This document shows, piece by piece, positions 13,725 to 21,879 of a stretch of DNA of 35,342 bases; positions within the stretch are counted from its first letter, which is position 1, and each line of letters starts with the position of its first letter. Both the position numbers and the translations under genes were made by a program. The stretch spans positions 1 through 35,342 of the forward strand of contig JAGBFG010000023.1 in the NCBI GenBank assembly GCA_017936565.1. Direction: 5' to 3'. This stretch comes from Clostridia bacterium (GTDB taxonomy: Bacteria > Bacillota > Clostridia > Oscillospirales > CAG-272). Below the pieces are notes generated by a model that saw nothing but the letters and a program-made list of their open reading frames with translations, was not told the origin of the DNA and searched no databases.

Positions 13725-15767
13725 TTACCAAAGAGAAGAAAGATACTCAAAATCATAGCTTCTGACGATTTTTTTATCGGGATAGTCTTCCTCTTTTACC
13801 TTGTCCGACACCAAAACCTCTGCTTCCTCTGGCGAGGAAACGACCTCTTTTGCCAGAATGGAGAAGAAGCGGTGCATATTCATTTTTTCGGTGACATCAA
13901 AATACCGCGAAAGGAAATGGGCGCTCTGCTCTGCCGCGACCCGCGTTTCTCCCTCTCGGGAAAGGTTCAGCCAGACAAGCTCTGCCTTTTCCAAATCAAG
14001 TCCAAAGAGATAGGCTGAGGTGCTATGGCAGTCAATGACAAAGGAGCTTTCTACCGTTTTCGGCTCAAAAACCTTGCCGCTGTCCTCTTTATCTCTTGCC
14101 ATATAGCCCGCTCTGCAAACGCATTCGGAGAAGGGTGTTCCCGAATACACGTTGTTGCAAAACACCATATAGGCTATGTGGGGATTTTTTTTGCGGAAGC
14201 CTTCTATGTCTACATCGAAATACTCCGAGCCGCCGTGATAGCCGCTTGTTTCATCACCCGAAAAGGTGATAAAGAAGGTCTGATTGTCCCACATATTGCG
14301 CCAGGAAAACTCCACCTGGGTGCCGTCCTTGCAGATGCCTAACACGCTTAAATCAATATCGTTTACCCGTTCCCAATAGGTAAAGGCGCGGATTTTTTTA
14401 TCCGCGGGAAAGGGAATTCTGCTCCCCTTGGGCAGTACGCCATACCCACCGTTTGAGGTACTTTCCTCTAACGGCAGAGCAATTTTCTTCATTGCCCCGT
14501 CAATATAAACCTTGCCGAGCCTATCCTTGTAGAACTCTTCCAGCTTCACAAGGAAAAAGGCGGAGAGAAACGCAATTTGGGTATCGGACAGGCGCGTAGT
14601 GCGGTGGGATGCCTCTTTTTCGGTTTCCGTATGCACGCGCAAAAGGTTGTTCTTGTGAAACACGAAGCGGCGGTATTCTTCCTCTTCTCTGTTGTAGCGC
14701 AGGAACAGCTGCAAGAGCAACGCCCCGTTCTGATAAGCGGGAAGGGACATAATAAAATTAATGTCTTCCATGCTTTTTGCGCGGCTGATGAGGTAGTTTA
14801 AGTTACGCAAAACGGCTCCGTCGCCCTTGGTTTCCTTCAACAGCGCCGCCGCCCCCTTCGTGTCGCCCTCTCGCATCAGCCCTTCCATTTCGCTGTACAC
14901 AGAGAGGTTTTCCTTTCCGCGAATGGCGCGAAGGAAGCATTCCGCCTGCACGGTTTTGGGCTTGTAATGCAACAGGTGCAAAAGCCCGTTCCACACCGCC
15001 TTTTTCTCAAAGCACTCGCGCGTGTTGCCTCTGGCGTTTTCAAAGAGATAGTCTAAAAGCTTTGTCAGCCATTTGCGGTCAGACGCCCTTAGTCGCATAT
15101 CGGTCAGGGTTTGACCCGTGCCGTATTGGAAAAGCATTCTCTCCAAAACCTTCACCACGTCCGAAAGCCAGATAAAATGCCCGAAGCGGCGAATATCCCG
15201 CGTGTCAAGCAAAAGACGCGCCGCCGTGTTCTTGGAGCCGACCTTTTCCACCGTAAAGGGATAATTTTTCAACACCAACGCCACAAAGAAATACTGGTCG
15301 TTGCTCAGAGGTCTTGACCCCTTCAAAAGAGCCTTGGCAAGCTCGATTAACTTTTCTTCCGCCTCTTTTTCGCTGATAACGGAAAAATAGCGCACCGGCG
15401 TTTCTTCCTTGAAAAGCCCCCGATAAATCTCTTCCTCTAACAAGGAATGCCCCGTTTCCTCTATAAGACCCAGGCCGTAGGTCTGGCAGTAGTGCAAAAA
15501 CTGGTCCAAAAGCAATGCCTTTTTGGATAATGCCAGCACGGACTTGGGAAAGCCCTTATAAAACGGCTCGGCAATATCCGTTTTCCCCAAGGCGTCTGCC
15601 GCCAAGCGCACAAAGGAAAGAGAAACCTTGTCTATTCCCGCCGTGAGAGCGATATTAAAGCGCTCCGCCAAAAAAGCAATGACTTCCGCTTGGTTTTCGG
15701 CAATATCCTCTTCTTCCCATACGAAAAAATGCTTTTCAAATAAATGTTTTTTCAAAATGTATTCCAT
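13725..15767 (-). CDS. TerD-like domain protein (MXAN_6230/SCO0854-like)
   Basis: A 680-aa protein. Residues 1 to about 430 are almost entirely helical and repeat-like. The C-terminal part (about 445-640) resembles the TerD-related domain of the MXAN_6230/SCO0854 family: 'YWERVNDIDLSVLGI', 'GDETSGYHGGSEYFDVDI', 'FCNNVYSGTPFSE' and 'EPKTVESSFVIDC'. TerD domains bind calcium and belong to tellurite/stress and phage-resistance systems. No N-terminal RING is visible. AAGGAG sits seven bases before the ATG. A tRNA-like RNA gene ends only about 25-30 bp upstream on the same strand, just as Ro60 genes sit next to Y RNA genes. The helical half could therefore be an RNA-binding scaffold; this is inference. 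The next gene starts 39 bp downstream. Confidence 0.72.
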   Translation of the reverse strand: MEYILKKHLFEKHFFVWEEEDIAENQAEVIAFLAERFNIALTAGIDKVSLSFVRLAADALGKTDIAEPFYKGFPKSVLALSKKALLLDQFLHYCQTYGLGLIEETGHSLLEEEIYRGLFKEETPVRYFSVISEKEAEEKLIELAKALLKGSRPLSNDQYFFVALVLKNYPFTVEKVGSKNTAARLLLDTRDIRRFGHFIWLSDVVKVLERMLFQYGTGQTLTDMRLRASDRKWLTKLLDYLFENARGNTRECFEKKAVWNGLLHLLHYKPKTVQAECFLRAIRGKENLSVYSEMEGLMREGDTKGAAALLKETKGDGAVLRNLNYLISRAKSMEDINFIMSLPAYQNGALLLQLFLRYNREEEEYRRFVFHKNNLLRVHTETEKEASHRTTRLSDTQIAFLSAFFLVKLEEFYKDRLGKVYIDGAMKKIALPLEESTSNGGYGVLPKGSRIPFPADKKIRAFTYWERVNDIDLSVLGICKDGTQVEFSWRNMWDNQTFFITFSGDETSGYHGGSEYFDVDIEGFRKKNPHIAYMVFCNNVYSGTPFSECVCRAGYMARDKEDSGKVFEPKTVESSFVIDCHSTSAYLFGLDLEKAELVWLNLSREGETRVAAEQSAHFLSRYFDVTEKMNMHRFFSILAKEVVSSPEEAEVLVSDKVKEEDYPDKKIVRSYDFEYLSSLW

Positions 15768-15793
15768 TTATGCTCTCCTTTTGCGTATCCTTG

Positions 15794-15830
15794 GAAAAAA
15801 AGAAGCGTGAAGAATACCATCGTCACGCTT
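15794..15830 (-). terminator. Terminator of the tRNA-like RNA
   Basis: On the minus strand AAGCGTGA, 12-nt loop, TCACGCTT, then CTTTTTTTCC. It lies between the RNA and the TerD-domain gene, so that gene would be reached only by readthrough or by an unseen promoter. It can also act weakly on the plus strand. Confidence 0.75.
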
Positions 15831-15840
15831 TTTTGATTTT

Positions 15841-15974
15841 GTGCGAAGAAGTAAATCGTCGGATTATTCATGCCGCCGCTCTACCCCTGAGCCACCACAC
15901 CCTTTGCACAAAGCAAAGAGCGGGATGGGATTTGAACCCATGACCTGCGGCTTATCACTGAGAAGTAAACCCGA
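15841..15974 (-). ncRNA. YrlA-class Y RNA-like, circularly permuted tRNA mimic
   Basis: Read on the minus strand, a tRNA 3' half comes first: anticodon-stem strand GCCGC (15951-15947), 5-nt variable loop AGGTC, T arm ATGGG-TTCAAAT-CCCAT (15941-15925), acceptor strand CCCGCTC. A TTTGT loop then joins it to a 5' half: acceptor strand and D arm GCTC-AGGGGTA-GAGC (15892-15878), then GCGGC (15876-15872), which pairs perfectly with GCCGC. The acceptor helix 15924-15913 with 15907-15896 has 11 pairs of 12. The anticodon loop is open and leads to flanking helix TCGGGTT (15974-15968) with AATCCGA (15865-15859) around an asymmetric loop. This order is that of YrlA Y RNAs that tether Ro60-type proteins. 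The transcript probably runs from about 16083 to 15794. Confidence 0.82.
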
Positions 15975-16089
15975 ATAGCCTTCCCTATCGGCAAAGCCGA
16001 CAATCCGCCGCCTGCCGCGCCGCTTTCCCGAAAGAAAACCAAGGACAGACACCGAACGCACAGGAAACCCGAAGGTCACCCATACACTC

Positions 16090-16117
16090 ATTGTAGCATA
16101 AAATTTCAAAAATGCAA
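16090..16117 (-). promoter_or_regulatory. Promoter of the tRNA-like RNA
   Basis: Minus strand TTGCAT (16117-16112), 16 bp, TACAAT (16095-16090). Start expected near 16083. The roughly 110-nt leader before the core contains TGTCGGC-TTT-GCCGATA (7 bp with a G-U pair), and a TGTGCG that can pair with CGCACA just 3' of the core. Confidence 0.65.
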
Positions 16118-16146
16118 GCGTTTTTTGGAAGAAACCCTCTTTTTTA

Positions 16147-16175
16147 TTGACAAAGCGCTTCTTTTATATTATACT
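16147..16175 (+). promoter_or_regulatory. Promoter of the M20 dipeptidase
   Basis: TTGACA (16147-16152), 17 bp, TATACT (16170-16175), diverging from the tRNA-like RNA promoter. Confidence 0.85.
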
Positions 16176-16273
16176 GAAAGCGCGCCCACGCCAAGTCTTT
16201 CCTTCAACAAGGTGGCGCAAATTCTTAATTTGTCAATAACTCTTTACATATCTTTTTAACAAAAGGAGCGATT

Positions 16274-17662
16274 ATGACGCCTGTATCCCCCTCTTATTTC
16301 GACGCCCTTTATGAGCAAACGGACAAAATGGTAAAAACCCTTTGCGAATGGATTGCTATACCAAGCGTTGCAAACGAAAACGCCACCGACGGCACGCCCT
16401 ACGGGCGCGCCTGCCTTCGTATGCTTGAAAAAATAGAAGAGGACGCAAGAGCGCTCGGTCTTTGCGCCTGCCGTAACTTTGACGGGCACGTCTTGACCGT
16501 TGACCTTTTGGAAAACGCGCCGACGGCTCTTGGCATTGCCTGCCACGCGGACGTGGTCGGGGCAGGGAGAGAGGGCTGGCGCACAGACCCTTGGCAAGCC
16601 ACCGTTCAAGACGGCTGTATTTTTGGCAGGGGTGCCTCTGACAACAAGGGGGCGGGGGTTTCTGCCCTTTACGCCTTGGCGTTTTTGAAAAAGCAGGGAC
16701 TGCTTCATAAAAATATCCGTCTGTATTTCGGAAGTGACGAGGAAAACGGCAGCGCCTGCTTGCGCTATTACCAAGAGCATTATGAAAGGCCAGAGGATAT
16801 GCCCCCTATCATCGTGCCCGACGCGGGGAATGAAATCGTCCACGGGGAATGGGGCATTTTGCGGGCTTCCCTTTCCGCTTCTCTTTCCCAAGGAAAAGGG
16901 GCTTCTCTTTTGTCTATCTCGGCGGGCGAGGCAATGAACATCATTCCAGGGCGCGCAGAGGCGCGGCTTTCGGGTGTTTCTCTTTCTTCCGTAAACGAGG
17001 CTATACGGCAGGTGGGAAAAGAGGGGCTTTCTGCCGTGGAAGAGGGAGATACCGTTCTCTTAACCGCTACGGGAAAGAGCTGTCATTCCTCTATGCCAAG
17101 CCAAGGGTTTAACGCGGCGCTTCTCTTGCTTTCAGCGCTTTGCCGTCTTCCCTTTTCTTCTGAAACGGTTGCTGTGCTTTCAACTCTTTATACCTTGTAC
17201 ACAACCCCGCCCTCTTTCATTGGGCAGCTCTTGGAGAAGGCGTGCTTGACCTTCTCTTTAACGGGGCTTTTCTTCAAGGACGGGCGTCTTTCCACCTGGC
17301 ACGACTCGCGCTACTCCTACTCTGTCACCGCAAGGAGCATTGAAGAGGCGATAGAAGGGGCGCTTGGCGCCTCTGCCCTCTTTGCAAGCTTTCAAAGAAT
17401 AGGCGCCCCTCACCTGATAGAAAAGGACCATCCCTTTGTCATGCGATTAGCGGACATTTATGAGGAATGCCAGAAGGAAAAGGCAACCGTGACCGAAATG
17501 CGAGCAGGCACCTACGCTTCCTCTCTTGACCTTGGGGTTGCCTACGGGCAGTTTGAGGGCGGCAACATTCACGGCATTGACGAGTACCTTCCCATTGACT
17601 GCCTGCCCAAAACGGCAAAGCTGTTGGCATACACCGCATACAGAATGGCAGAGGAGCAATAA
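16274..17662 (+). CDS. M20 family metallodipeptidase (PepV/Sapep-like)
   Basis: A 462-aa cytosolic zinc peptidase. Its M20 signatures are in order: 'GIACHADVVGAG' (first metal His and catalytic Asp), GRGASDNKG (bridging Asp), GSDEENGS (catalytic Glu and metal Glu), the 'VPDAGNE' metal Asp, 'HSSMPSQGFNAA' in the lid domain, and a C-terminal GGNIHGIDEYLP with the last metal His. Length and lid domain match PepV/Sapep dipeptidases, which remove N-terminal residues from dipeptides. AAGGAG is six bases before the ATG. It has its own promoter and a modest terminator, with no operon partner. Confidence 0.93.
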   Translation: MTPVSPSYFDALYEQTDKMVKTLCEWIAIPSVANENATDGTPYGRACLRMLEKIEEDARALGLCACRNFDGHVLTVDLLENAPTALGIACHADVVGAGREGWRTDPWQATVQDGCIFGRGASDNKGAGVSALYALAFLKKQGLLHKNIRLYFGSDEENGSACLRYYQEHYERPEDMPPIIVPDAGNEIVHGEWGILRASLSASLSQGKGASLLSISAGEAMNIIPGRAEARLSGVSLSSVNEAIRQVGKEGLSAVEEGDTVLLTATGKSCHSSMPSQGFNAALLLLSALCRLPFSSETVAVLSTLYTLYTTPPSFIGQLLEKACLTFSLTGLFFKDGRLSTWHDSRYSYSVTARSIEEAIEGALGASALFASFQRIGAPHLIEKDHPFVMRLADIYEECQKEKATVTEMRAGTYASSLDLGVAYGQFEGGNIHGIDEYLPIDCLPKTAKLLAYTAYRMAEEQ

Positions 17663-17688
17663 GGGTGTCTGTCCTTCTTCTCTTACCC

Positions 17689-17710
17689 CCTCTTTTTCTC
17701 TTGAAAGAGG
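17689..17710 (+). terminator. Modest terminator after the M20 gene
   Basis: CCTCTTT (17689-17695), 8-nt loop, AAAGAGG (17704-17710), then TTGACATTTTTTT. The T run is shared with the next promoter. Confidence 0.5.
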
Positions 17711-17739
17711 TTGACATTTTTTTCTTACCGTGATATAAT
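17711..17739 (+). promoter_or_regulatory. Promoter of the ArsB/NhaD-type gene
   Basis: TTGACA (17711-17716), 17 bp, TATAAT (17734-17739), a full consensus. Confidence 0.88.
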
Positions 17740-17805
17740 AATTAGAGATATTTTTTGCTCTTTTTTGGACAAAAAGAGCCTACGAGAAAAGAAAGGTTTG
17801 ATACA

Positions 17806-19107
17806 ATGGCAACTTCTATCATAATCGGCGGCGCTTCCTGTCTTTTGATGATTTGCGGGGTGTTGTTCTTCCCCCAGATAAGACTTGGCAAGGTAAAGCT
17901 CGATTCTTACTGGGTCATCGTGCTGCTTGGCGCTTGCGCTATGCTGTTAAGCGGGCAAGTGGGTCTTGGCTTTCTCAAAGAGCAGCTGTTTGCCGACTCA
18001 GCCATCAATCCCTTCAAAATTTTAGTGCTGTTTATTTCTATGACGGTGCTTTCCATTTTTCTCGACGAGGTGGGCTTCTTCCGCTATTTAGCCAACCTGA
18101 CCCTGAAAAAGGCAAAAAAGAGCCAGTTCACTCTCTTTGCAGCCCTCTTCGTTACCGTTGCGGTCCTGACCGCCTTCACCTCGAACGACATCATCGTTCT
18201 GACCTTCACCCCCTTTATTTGCTACTTTGCGAAAAACGCGAAAATTTCCCCCATTCCGTATCTGGTAACGGAATTTATCGTGGCAAATACGCTCAGTATG
18301 GTGTTTATCATCGGAAACCCCACCAACATTTATATCGGCACGTCCTACGGCGTGACCTTCTTGGATTACCTTCTTGTGATGTTCTGGCCCACGATGGCGG
18401 CGGCGGCTATCTCTTTCCTTGTGCTTTGGCTTTTGTTCCGCAAGGAGTTGAAGAAGGTGCCCGAGGTTGAGGATGAGGACGTTAAAATTGAAAACAAGCC
18501 CTTCCTTATCATCGGACTTGTGCTGCTTTCCGTCTGCACCGTGGCTTTGGCTGTCGGCTCCTATATCGGTCTTGAAATGTGGGCTATCTCCTTGGCGTCG
18601 GCCCTGCTTCTTTTCCTGATTATCGGTATTCTTTCTCTCGCGCAAAGACGCAAGCCCAAGGAGCTTCTCATGTGCGCCAAGCGCGCCCCGTGGGAGCTTA
18701 TTCCCTTCGTGCTTTCTATGTTCGTCATCATCCTGGCGCTGTCCGAAAACGGCGTTACCGACAAAATCGCTTCCTTGCTCGGACAAGAGCATATCGTTTG
18801 GAAATACGGCGTTACGTCCTTCCTTTCCGCCAACCTTATCAACAACATTCCTATGAGCGTTCTCTTCTGCTCCGTTATGAGCGGACTGGAAGGGGCGTCA
18901 CTGCAAGCCGCCCTTTACGCTTCCGTCGTCGGCTCAAACCTTGGCGCGTTCTTAACGCCCATCGGCGCCTTGGCGGGCATTATGTGGTCCTCTTTGTTAA
19001 AGGAGCACCGCGTCCGCTTCGGCTATATTGACTTTATCAAATACGGCACCGCCGTTTCTTTACCCGCCCTGTTTGTCACTCTGCTCGTGCTATGCTTTGT
19101 CCTTTAA
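17806..19107 (+). CDS. ArsB/NhaD (IT superfamily) ion transporter
   Basis: A 433-aa membrane protein with about 11-12 hydrophobic segments. The ion-transporter signatures are present twice, as usual for the inverted-repeat fold: 'AFTSNDIIVLTFTPFI' with 'IIGNPTNIYIGTSYG' in the first half, and 'LSANLINNIPMSVLFC' with 'VGSNLGAFLTPIGALAG' in the second. Members include ArsB arsenite pumps, NhaD antiporters and citrate/sulfate carriers; no ars genes are near, so the substrate is open. I chose the ATG at 17806 (GAAAGG nine bases upstream); the upstream extension to 17755 has no ribosome site. Only 47 bp without a terminator separate it from the TIR-LRR gene. Confidence 0.88.
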   Translation: MATSIIIGGASCLLMICGVLFFPQIRLGKVKLDSYWVIVLLGACAMLLSGQVGLGFLKEQLFADSAINPFKILVLFISMTVLSIFLDEVGFFRYLANLTLKKAKKSQFTLFAALFVTVAVLTAFTSNDIIVLTFTPFICYFAKNAKISPIPYLVTEFIVANTLSMVFIIGNPTNIYIGTSYGVTFLDYLLVMFWPTMAAAAISFLVLWLLFRKELKKVPEVEDEDVKIENKPFLIIGLVLLSVCTVALAVGSYIGLEMWAISLASALLLFLIIGILSLAQRRKPKELLMCAKRAPWELIPFVLSMFVIILALSENGVTDKIASLLGQEHIVWKYGVTSFLSANLINNIPMSVLFCSVMSGLEGASLQAALYASVVGSNLGAFLTPIGALAGIMWSSLLKEHRVRFGYIDFIKYGTAVSLPALFVTLLVLCFVL

Positions 19108-19154
19108 GCGCTACAACATAATTTCAATCGCCATTTATGGCAGGGGAGATACTT

Positions 19155-20747
19155 ATGGAACACAACGAAGCCGCAAAATTCGAAAAAATCACCATTGAGT
19201 CCTACAATGGAACCGAGCCCTTCCTCTTTGTCAGCTATTCTCACAAAGACTCCAAAGAGGTTTCTCGGATACTGGAATACATAGACAAGGAAAAATTCCG
19301 TATGTGGTATGACGATACCATGGAAATCGGAGAGGACTTCCGCGAGGAGCTGCGCTCTAAAATCGAGTCCTGCTGTGCGGTACTTCTTTTCCTGTCGAAA
19401 AGCTCCTTGAACTCCAAATACTGCGGTATGGAGATTATCACTGCCTTTAAGTACAACAAGCGCATCTATCCCTTCTATCTGGAAGAGAACGTGGAAATTC
19501 CCGCCGCCTTGAAAATGATTTTGGAGAACTTGCAGCACGTGACGGGAACTGCCGTTGCCGCCAACAAGAAATACCTGCAAAAGCTCGTTTCCTCTCTTCC
19601 CATTGAGGCGATGAAGGCGTTGCATATGGAAGGGGACGTTCTGGTAAAATGCAAGGACGGAAGCCCTGAAATCCGCATTCCCAAGGACGTGGTTGCCATT
19701 GGCAACTCCGCCTTTAAGAACTGCGAGAAGTTAGAGCGTCTTATCATTGGCGAAAACCTCAAATCCTTGGGAAGCGAGTCCTTCCGCGGCTCCAAGCGCT
19801 TGGAGCGTCTTGACCTGCCCGACACCGTCAAGAAGATAGGCGACAGCGCCTTTCGTGACTGTATTGGTTTGACCGAGGTCACTATTACCAACGACGATAT
19901 TGAGATAGGCGAGCGCGCCTTTGAAAACTGCGCCGAGCTTTCCTCTGTCTCCCTGCCGTCCGGTATGGCGGAGATTTACGGGGGCGTGTTTAACAGCTGT
20001 AAGTCCTTAGAGGATATTAAGCTGCCCTCGGGCTTGACCATTATCGGCGAAAGCTCGCTGGCGGACTGCGTCAAGTTAAAGAGGATTGACGTTCCCTTTG
20101 GCGTTACCAAGATTGACGATATGGCGTTTAACGGTTGTATAGGTTTGGAAAGAATCAACCTGCCCGCCACCGTCACCAAAATCGGTAAGAACGTATTTAA
20201 GGATTGCGTCTCCCTGCAAAACATCACCATTCCCGCGTCCGTTTCCGCTATTGGCACGAGCCCCTTCCGCGGCTGTACGGGATTGCGCTCCATTTCCGTT
20301 GACCCCAAAAGCCGTTACTACAAGTCTGTCAACGACATTCTGTTTAATAAAAACAAGTCCGTGCTTATCTGCTATCCCGCCGCTTGCAACAGCAAGGAAT
20401 TCACCGTTCCCGACTCGGTGACCGTGATTAGCGATTGGGCATTCTGCGACTGCTATTTCTTGGAAAAAATCATCATTCCCGACTCCGTTTCCGAAATCGG
20501 CGAGGGCGCCTTCTACCGCTGCGAGAGCCTGCGGTCCGTTGAGCTGCCTGACTCCGTGACGAAAATTGACGACACCGCCTTCCGCGGTTGCACGCGCTTG
20601 GAGAAGCTCGTCGTTCCCGACTCTGTCAAGGACTTCGGCTGGGGCGTTTTGAACGGCTGCGAGAACGTGACCGTTATTTGTAACGACCATTCCGCCGCTG
20701 CCGCTTATTGCGAAAGAAAGAACATTAAACATTGCGAATCTCTTTGA
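19155..20747 (+). CDS. TIR domain-BspA-type leucine-rich repeat protein
   Basis: A 530-aa protein. An N-terminal TIR domain (about 20-150) shows FLFVSYSHKD (box 1), 'WYDDTMEIGEDFREELRSKI' (box 2) and 'FLSKSSLNSKYCGMEI', with Glu93 at the position of the NADase catalytic Glu. From about 165 to 515 there are roughly a dozen LRR_5/BspA repeats of the form AFxxCxxLxxIxLPxxVxxIG. There is no signal peptide, no TM and no anchor, so the LRR is cytoplasmic, unlike adhesin-type BspA proteins. The design, a sensor LRR plus a TIR effector, is that of innate immune receptors, without an NTPase between. AGGGGAG lies six bases before the ATG at 19155. It probably shares a transcript with the upstream transporter. 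Confidence 0.92.
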   Translation: MEHNEAAKFEKITIESYNGTEPFLFVSYSHKDSKEVSRILEYIDKEKFRMWYDDTMEIGEDFREELRSKIESCCAVLLFLSKSSLNSKYCGMEIITAFKYNKRIYPFYLEENVEIPAALKMILENLQHVTGTAVAANKKYLQKLVSSLPIEAMKALHMEGDVLVKCKDGSPEIRIPKDVVAIGNSAFKNCEKLERLIIGENLKSLGSESFRGSKRLERLDLPDTVKKIGDSAFRDCIGLTEVTITNDDIEIGERAFENCAELSSVSLPSGMAEIYGGVFNSCKSLEDIKLPSGLTIIGESSLADCVKLKRIDVPFGVTKIDDMAFNGCIGLERINLPATVTKIGKNVFKDCVSLQNITIPASVSAIGTSPFRGCTGLRSISVDPKSRYYKSVNDILFNKNKSVLICYPAACNSKEFTVPDSVTVISDWAFCDCYFLEKIIIPDSVSEIGEGAFYRCESLRSVELPDSVTKIDDTAFRGCTRLEKLVVPDSVKDFGWGVLNGCENVTVICNDHSAAAAYCERKNIKHCESL

Positions 20748-20766
20748 TATTCCAAAGCAACATCGC

Positions 20767-20784
20767 CAAGGACTTTTGTCCTTG
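20767..20784. repeat. Small perfect hairpin after the TIR-LRR gene
   Basis: CAAGGAC (20767-20773), loop TTTT, GTCCTTG (20778-20784). It is just upstream of the larger terminator. Confidence 0.5.
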
Positions 20785-20797
20785 CGGGCTTTGATGA

Positions 20798-20845
20798 AAA
20801 GCACAAAGGGCAAGTCGGCATTTTTTGCCCGCCTTTTGTGTTTTT
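20798..20845 (+). terminator. Terminator after the TIR-LRR gene
   Basis: An outer CACAAAGG pairs with CCTTTTGTG (one bulged T), an inner GGGCAA with TTGCCC, and the tail is TTTTTCTTTT. Confidence 0.75.
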
Positions 20846-20915
20846 CTTTTCCACTCGCCCTTTATCCCGTTTTATTCCGCAAGAAAGGAGCCTTCATTAA
20901 GAGGGTCTATTCAAT

Positions 20916-21812
20916 ATGGCAAATGCACTTTCGGGGCTTTTCCTGCTTCACAAGGAAAAGGGAATGTCCTCTCAAACGGCTGTCAACCGTGTCAAGCACC
21001 TCTTCGGCGCAGAAAAGGCAGGGCACACCGGCACGCTCGACCCTATGGCAGAGGGCGTTTTGCCCGTTCTTATCGGGCGCGCCGTCAAGGCAAGCGAGTT
21101 TCTGCTCACGGCGGACAAGCACTATTTAGCACATCTTCGCCTCGGTCAGACCAGCGATACCGAAGACGCAACGGGAACCATTTTGACACAAACGGAGCTT
21201 TTGCCCCAAGAGGAAGAGGTCTTTGCAGTCTTGCCGCGCTTTACAGGCAAGCTTTTGCAAACGCCCCCTATGTACAGCGCCTTAAAGATAGGCGGACAAA
21301 AGCTGTGCGACTTGGCAAGAAAGGGGCAGGAAATTGAGCGGCAAGCGCGGGAAATCACCGTTTTTTCGCTATCAGCAGAAAGGCTTTCGCCCTCGGAATA
21401 CGCTCTTTCCGTCCATTGCTCCAAGGGAACGTATATCAGAACCCTGTGCGCCGATATCGGCAAGGCGCTTGGCTGTGGGGGGCTGATGAGCCGATTGGTC
21501 AGAACAAAGGCGTCGGGCTTTTCGTTAGAGCAGGCGCAAACGCTTGCGCAGCTGGAAGAAACCCCCGCTTCTCTTCGTCCCTCTCTGCTTTTGCCCACGG
21601 AGCGCATCTTTGCTTCCTGCGCCAAGGTAACCCTTCCGCCCTTTTTTGCGCGTCTTGCAAGAGCGGGGCAGCCCATTTACCAAAAGAAGATAAACACCCA
21701 TTTTCCTCTTGACACCTTGGTTTCCTTTTACGACAACGAGGGCTTTTTCGCCGTTGCCAGAGCCGAGGAAAAGGAAGAGGACGTTGTCCTCAAACCCCTT
21801 CGCCAATTCTGA
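20916..21812 (+). CDS. truB: tRNA pseudouridine-55 synthase
   Basis: A 298-aa enzyme that isomerises U55 in the T loop of tRNAs. The catalytic motif AGHTGTLDPMAEGVLPV contains the nucleophilic Asp. 'YLAHLRLGQTSDTEDATG', PPMYSALKIGG and 'CSKGTYIRTLCADIG' are the other TruB blocks. Length is usual. The ribosome site is weak: GAGGG about 11 bases before the ATG, with a better AAGGAG further upstream not matched to a start. In many Bacillota truB follows rbfA and precedes ribF; here it sits between TIR-LRR and addA, so the usual cluster is broken. T loops of YrlA RNAs are also TruB targets, which is relevant to the RNA at 15.9 kb. Confidence 0.96.
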   Translation: MANALSGLFLLHKEKGMSSQTAVNRVKHLFGAEKAGHTGTLDPMAEGVLPVLIGRAVKASEFLLTADKHYLAHLRLGQTSDTEDATGTILTQTELLPQEEEVFAVLPRFTGKLLQTPPMYSALKIGGQKLCDLARKGQEIERQAREITVFSLSAERLSPSEYALSVHCSKGTYIRTLCADIGKALGCGGLMSRLVRTKASGFSLEQAQTLAQLEETPASLRPSLLLPTERIFASCAKVTLPPFFARLARAGQPIYQKKINTHFPLDTLVSFYDNEGFFAVARAEEKEEDVVLKPLRQF

Positions 21813-21830
21813 TTTCGCGTTTTCCATTTT

Positions 21831-21860
21831 TCATTATGCATTATGCGTTTTGCATTCTGC
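21831..21860. repeat. AT-rich word repeat (ATTATGCATTATGC family)
   Basis: TCATTATGCATTATGCGTTT followed by TGCATTCTGC, placed between truB and addA. The reverse complement of the same words appears around 34717-34757 and in fragments near 35020. It looks like a low-complexity dispersed repeat of this genome. Confidence 0.5.
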
Positions 21861-21879
21861 CTTATACAAAGGAGCTTTT

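Noticed and set aside
15866-15960. A standard tRNA gene on the minus strand, or two partial tRNA genes
   Set aside because: The T arm precedes the D arm, the acceptor strands are joined by a short loop, and the anticodon stem is formed by the outer ends. No normal 5' half lies upstream and no 3' half lies downstream. A permuted tRNA mimic explains all parts.
15841-16083. tmRNA (two-piece, permuted ssrA)
   Set aside because: A true D stem (GCTC/GAGC) and D loop are present, and there is no tag reading frame or tmRNA-type pseudoknots.
17806-19107. Arsenite efflux pump ArsB
   Set aside because: Only the superfamily is supported; no arsR, arsA or arsC is near, so a specific arsenic role is not claimed.
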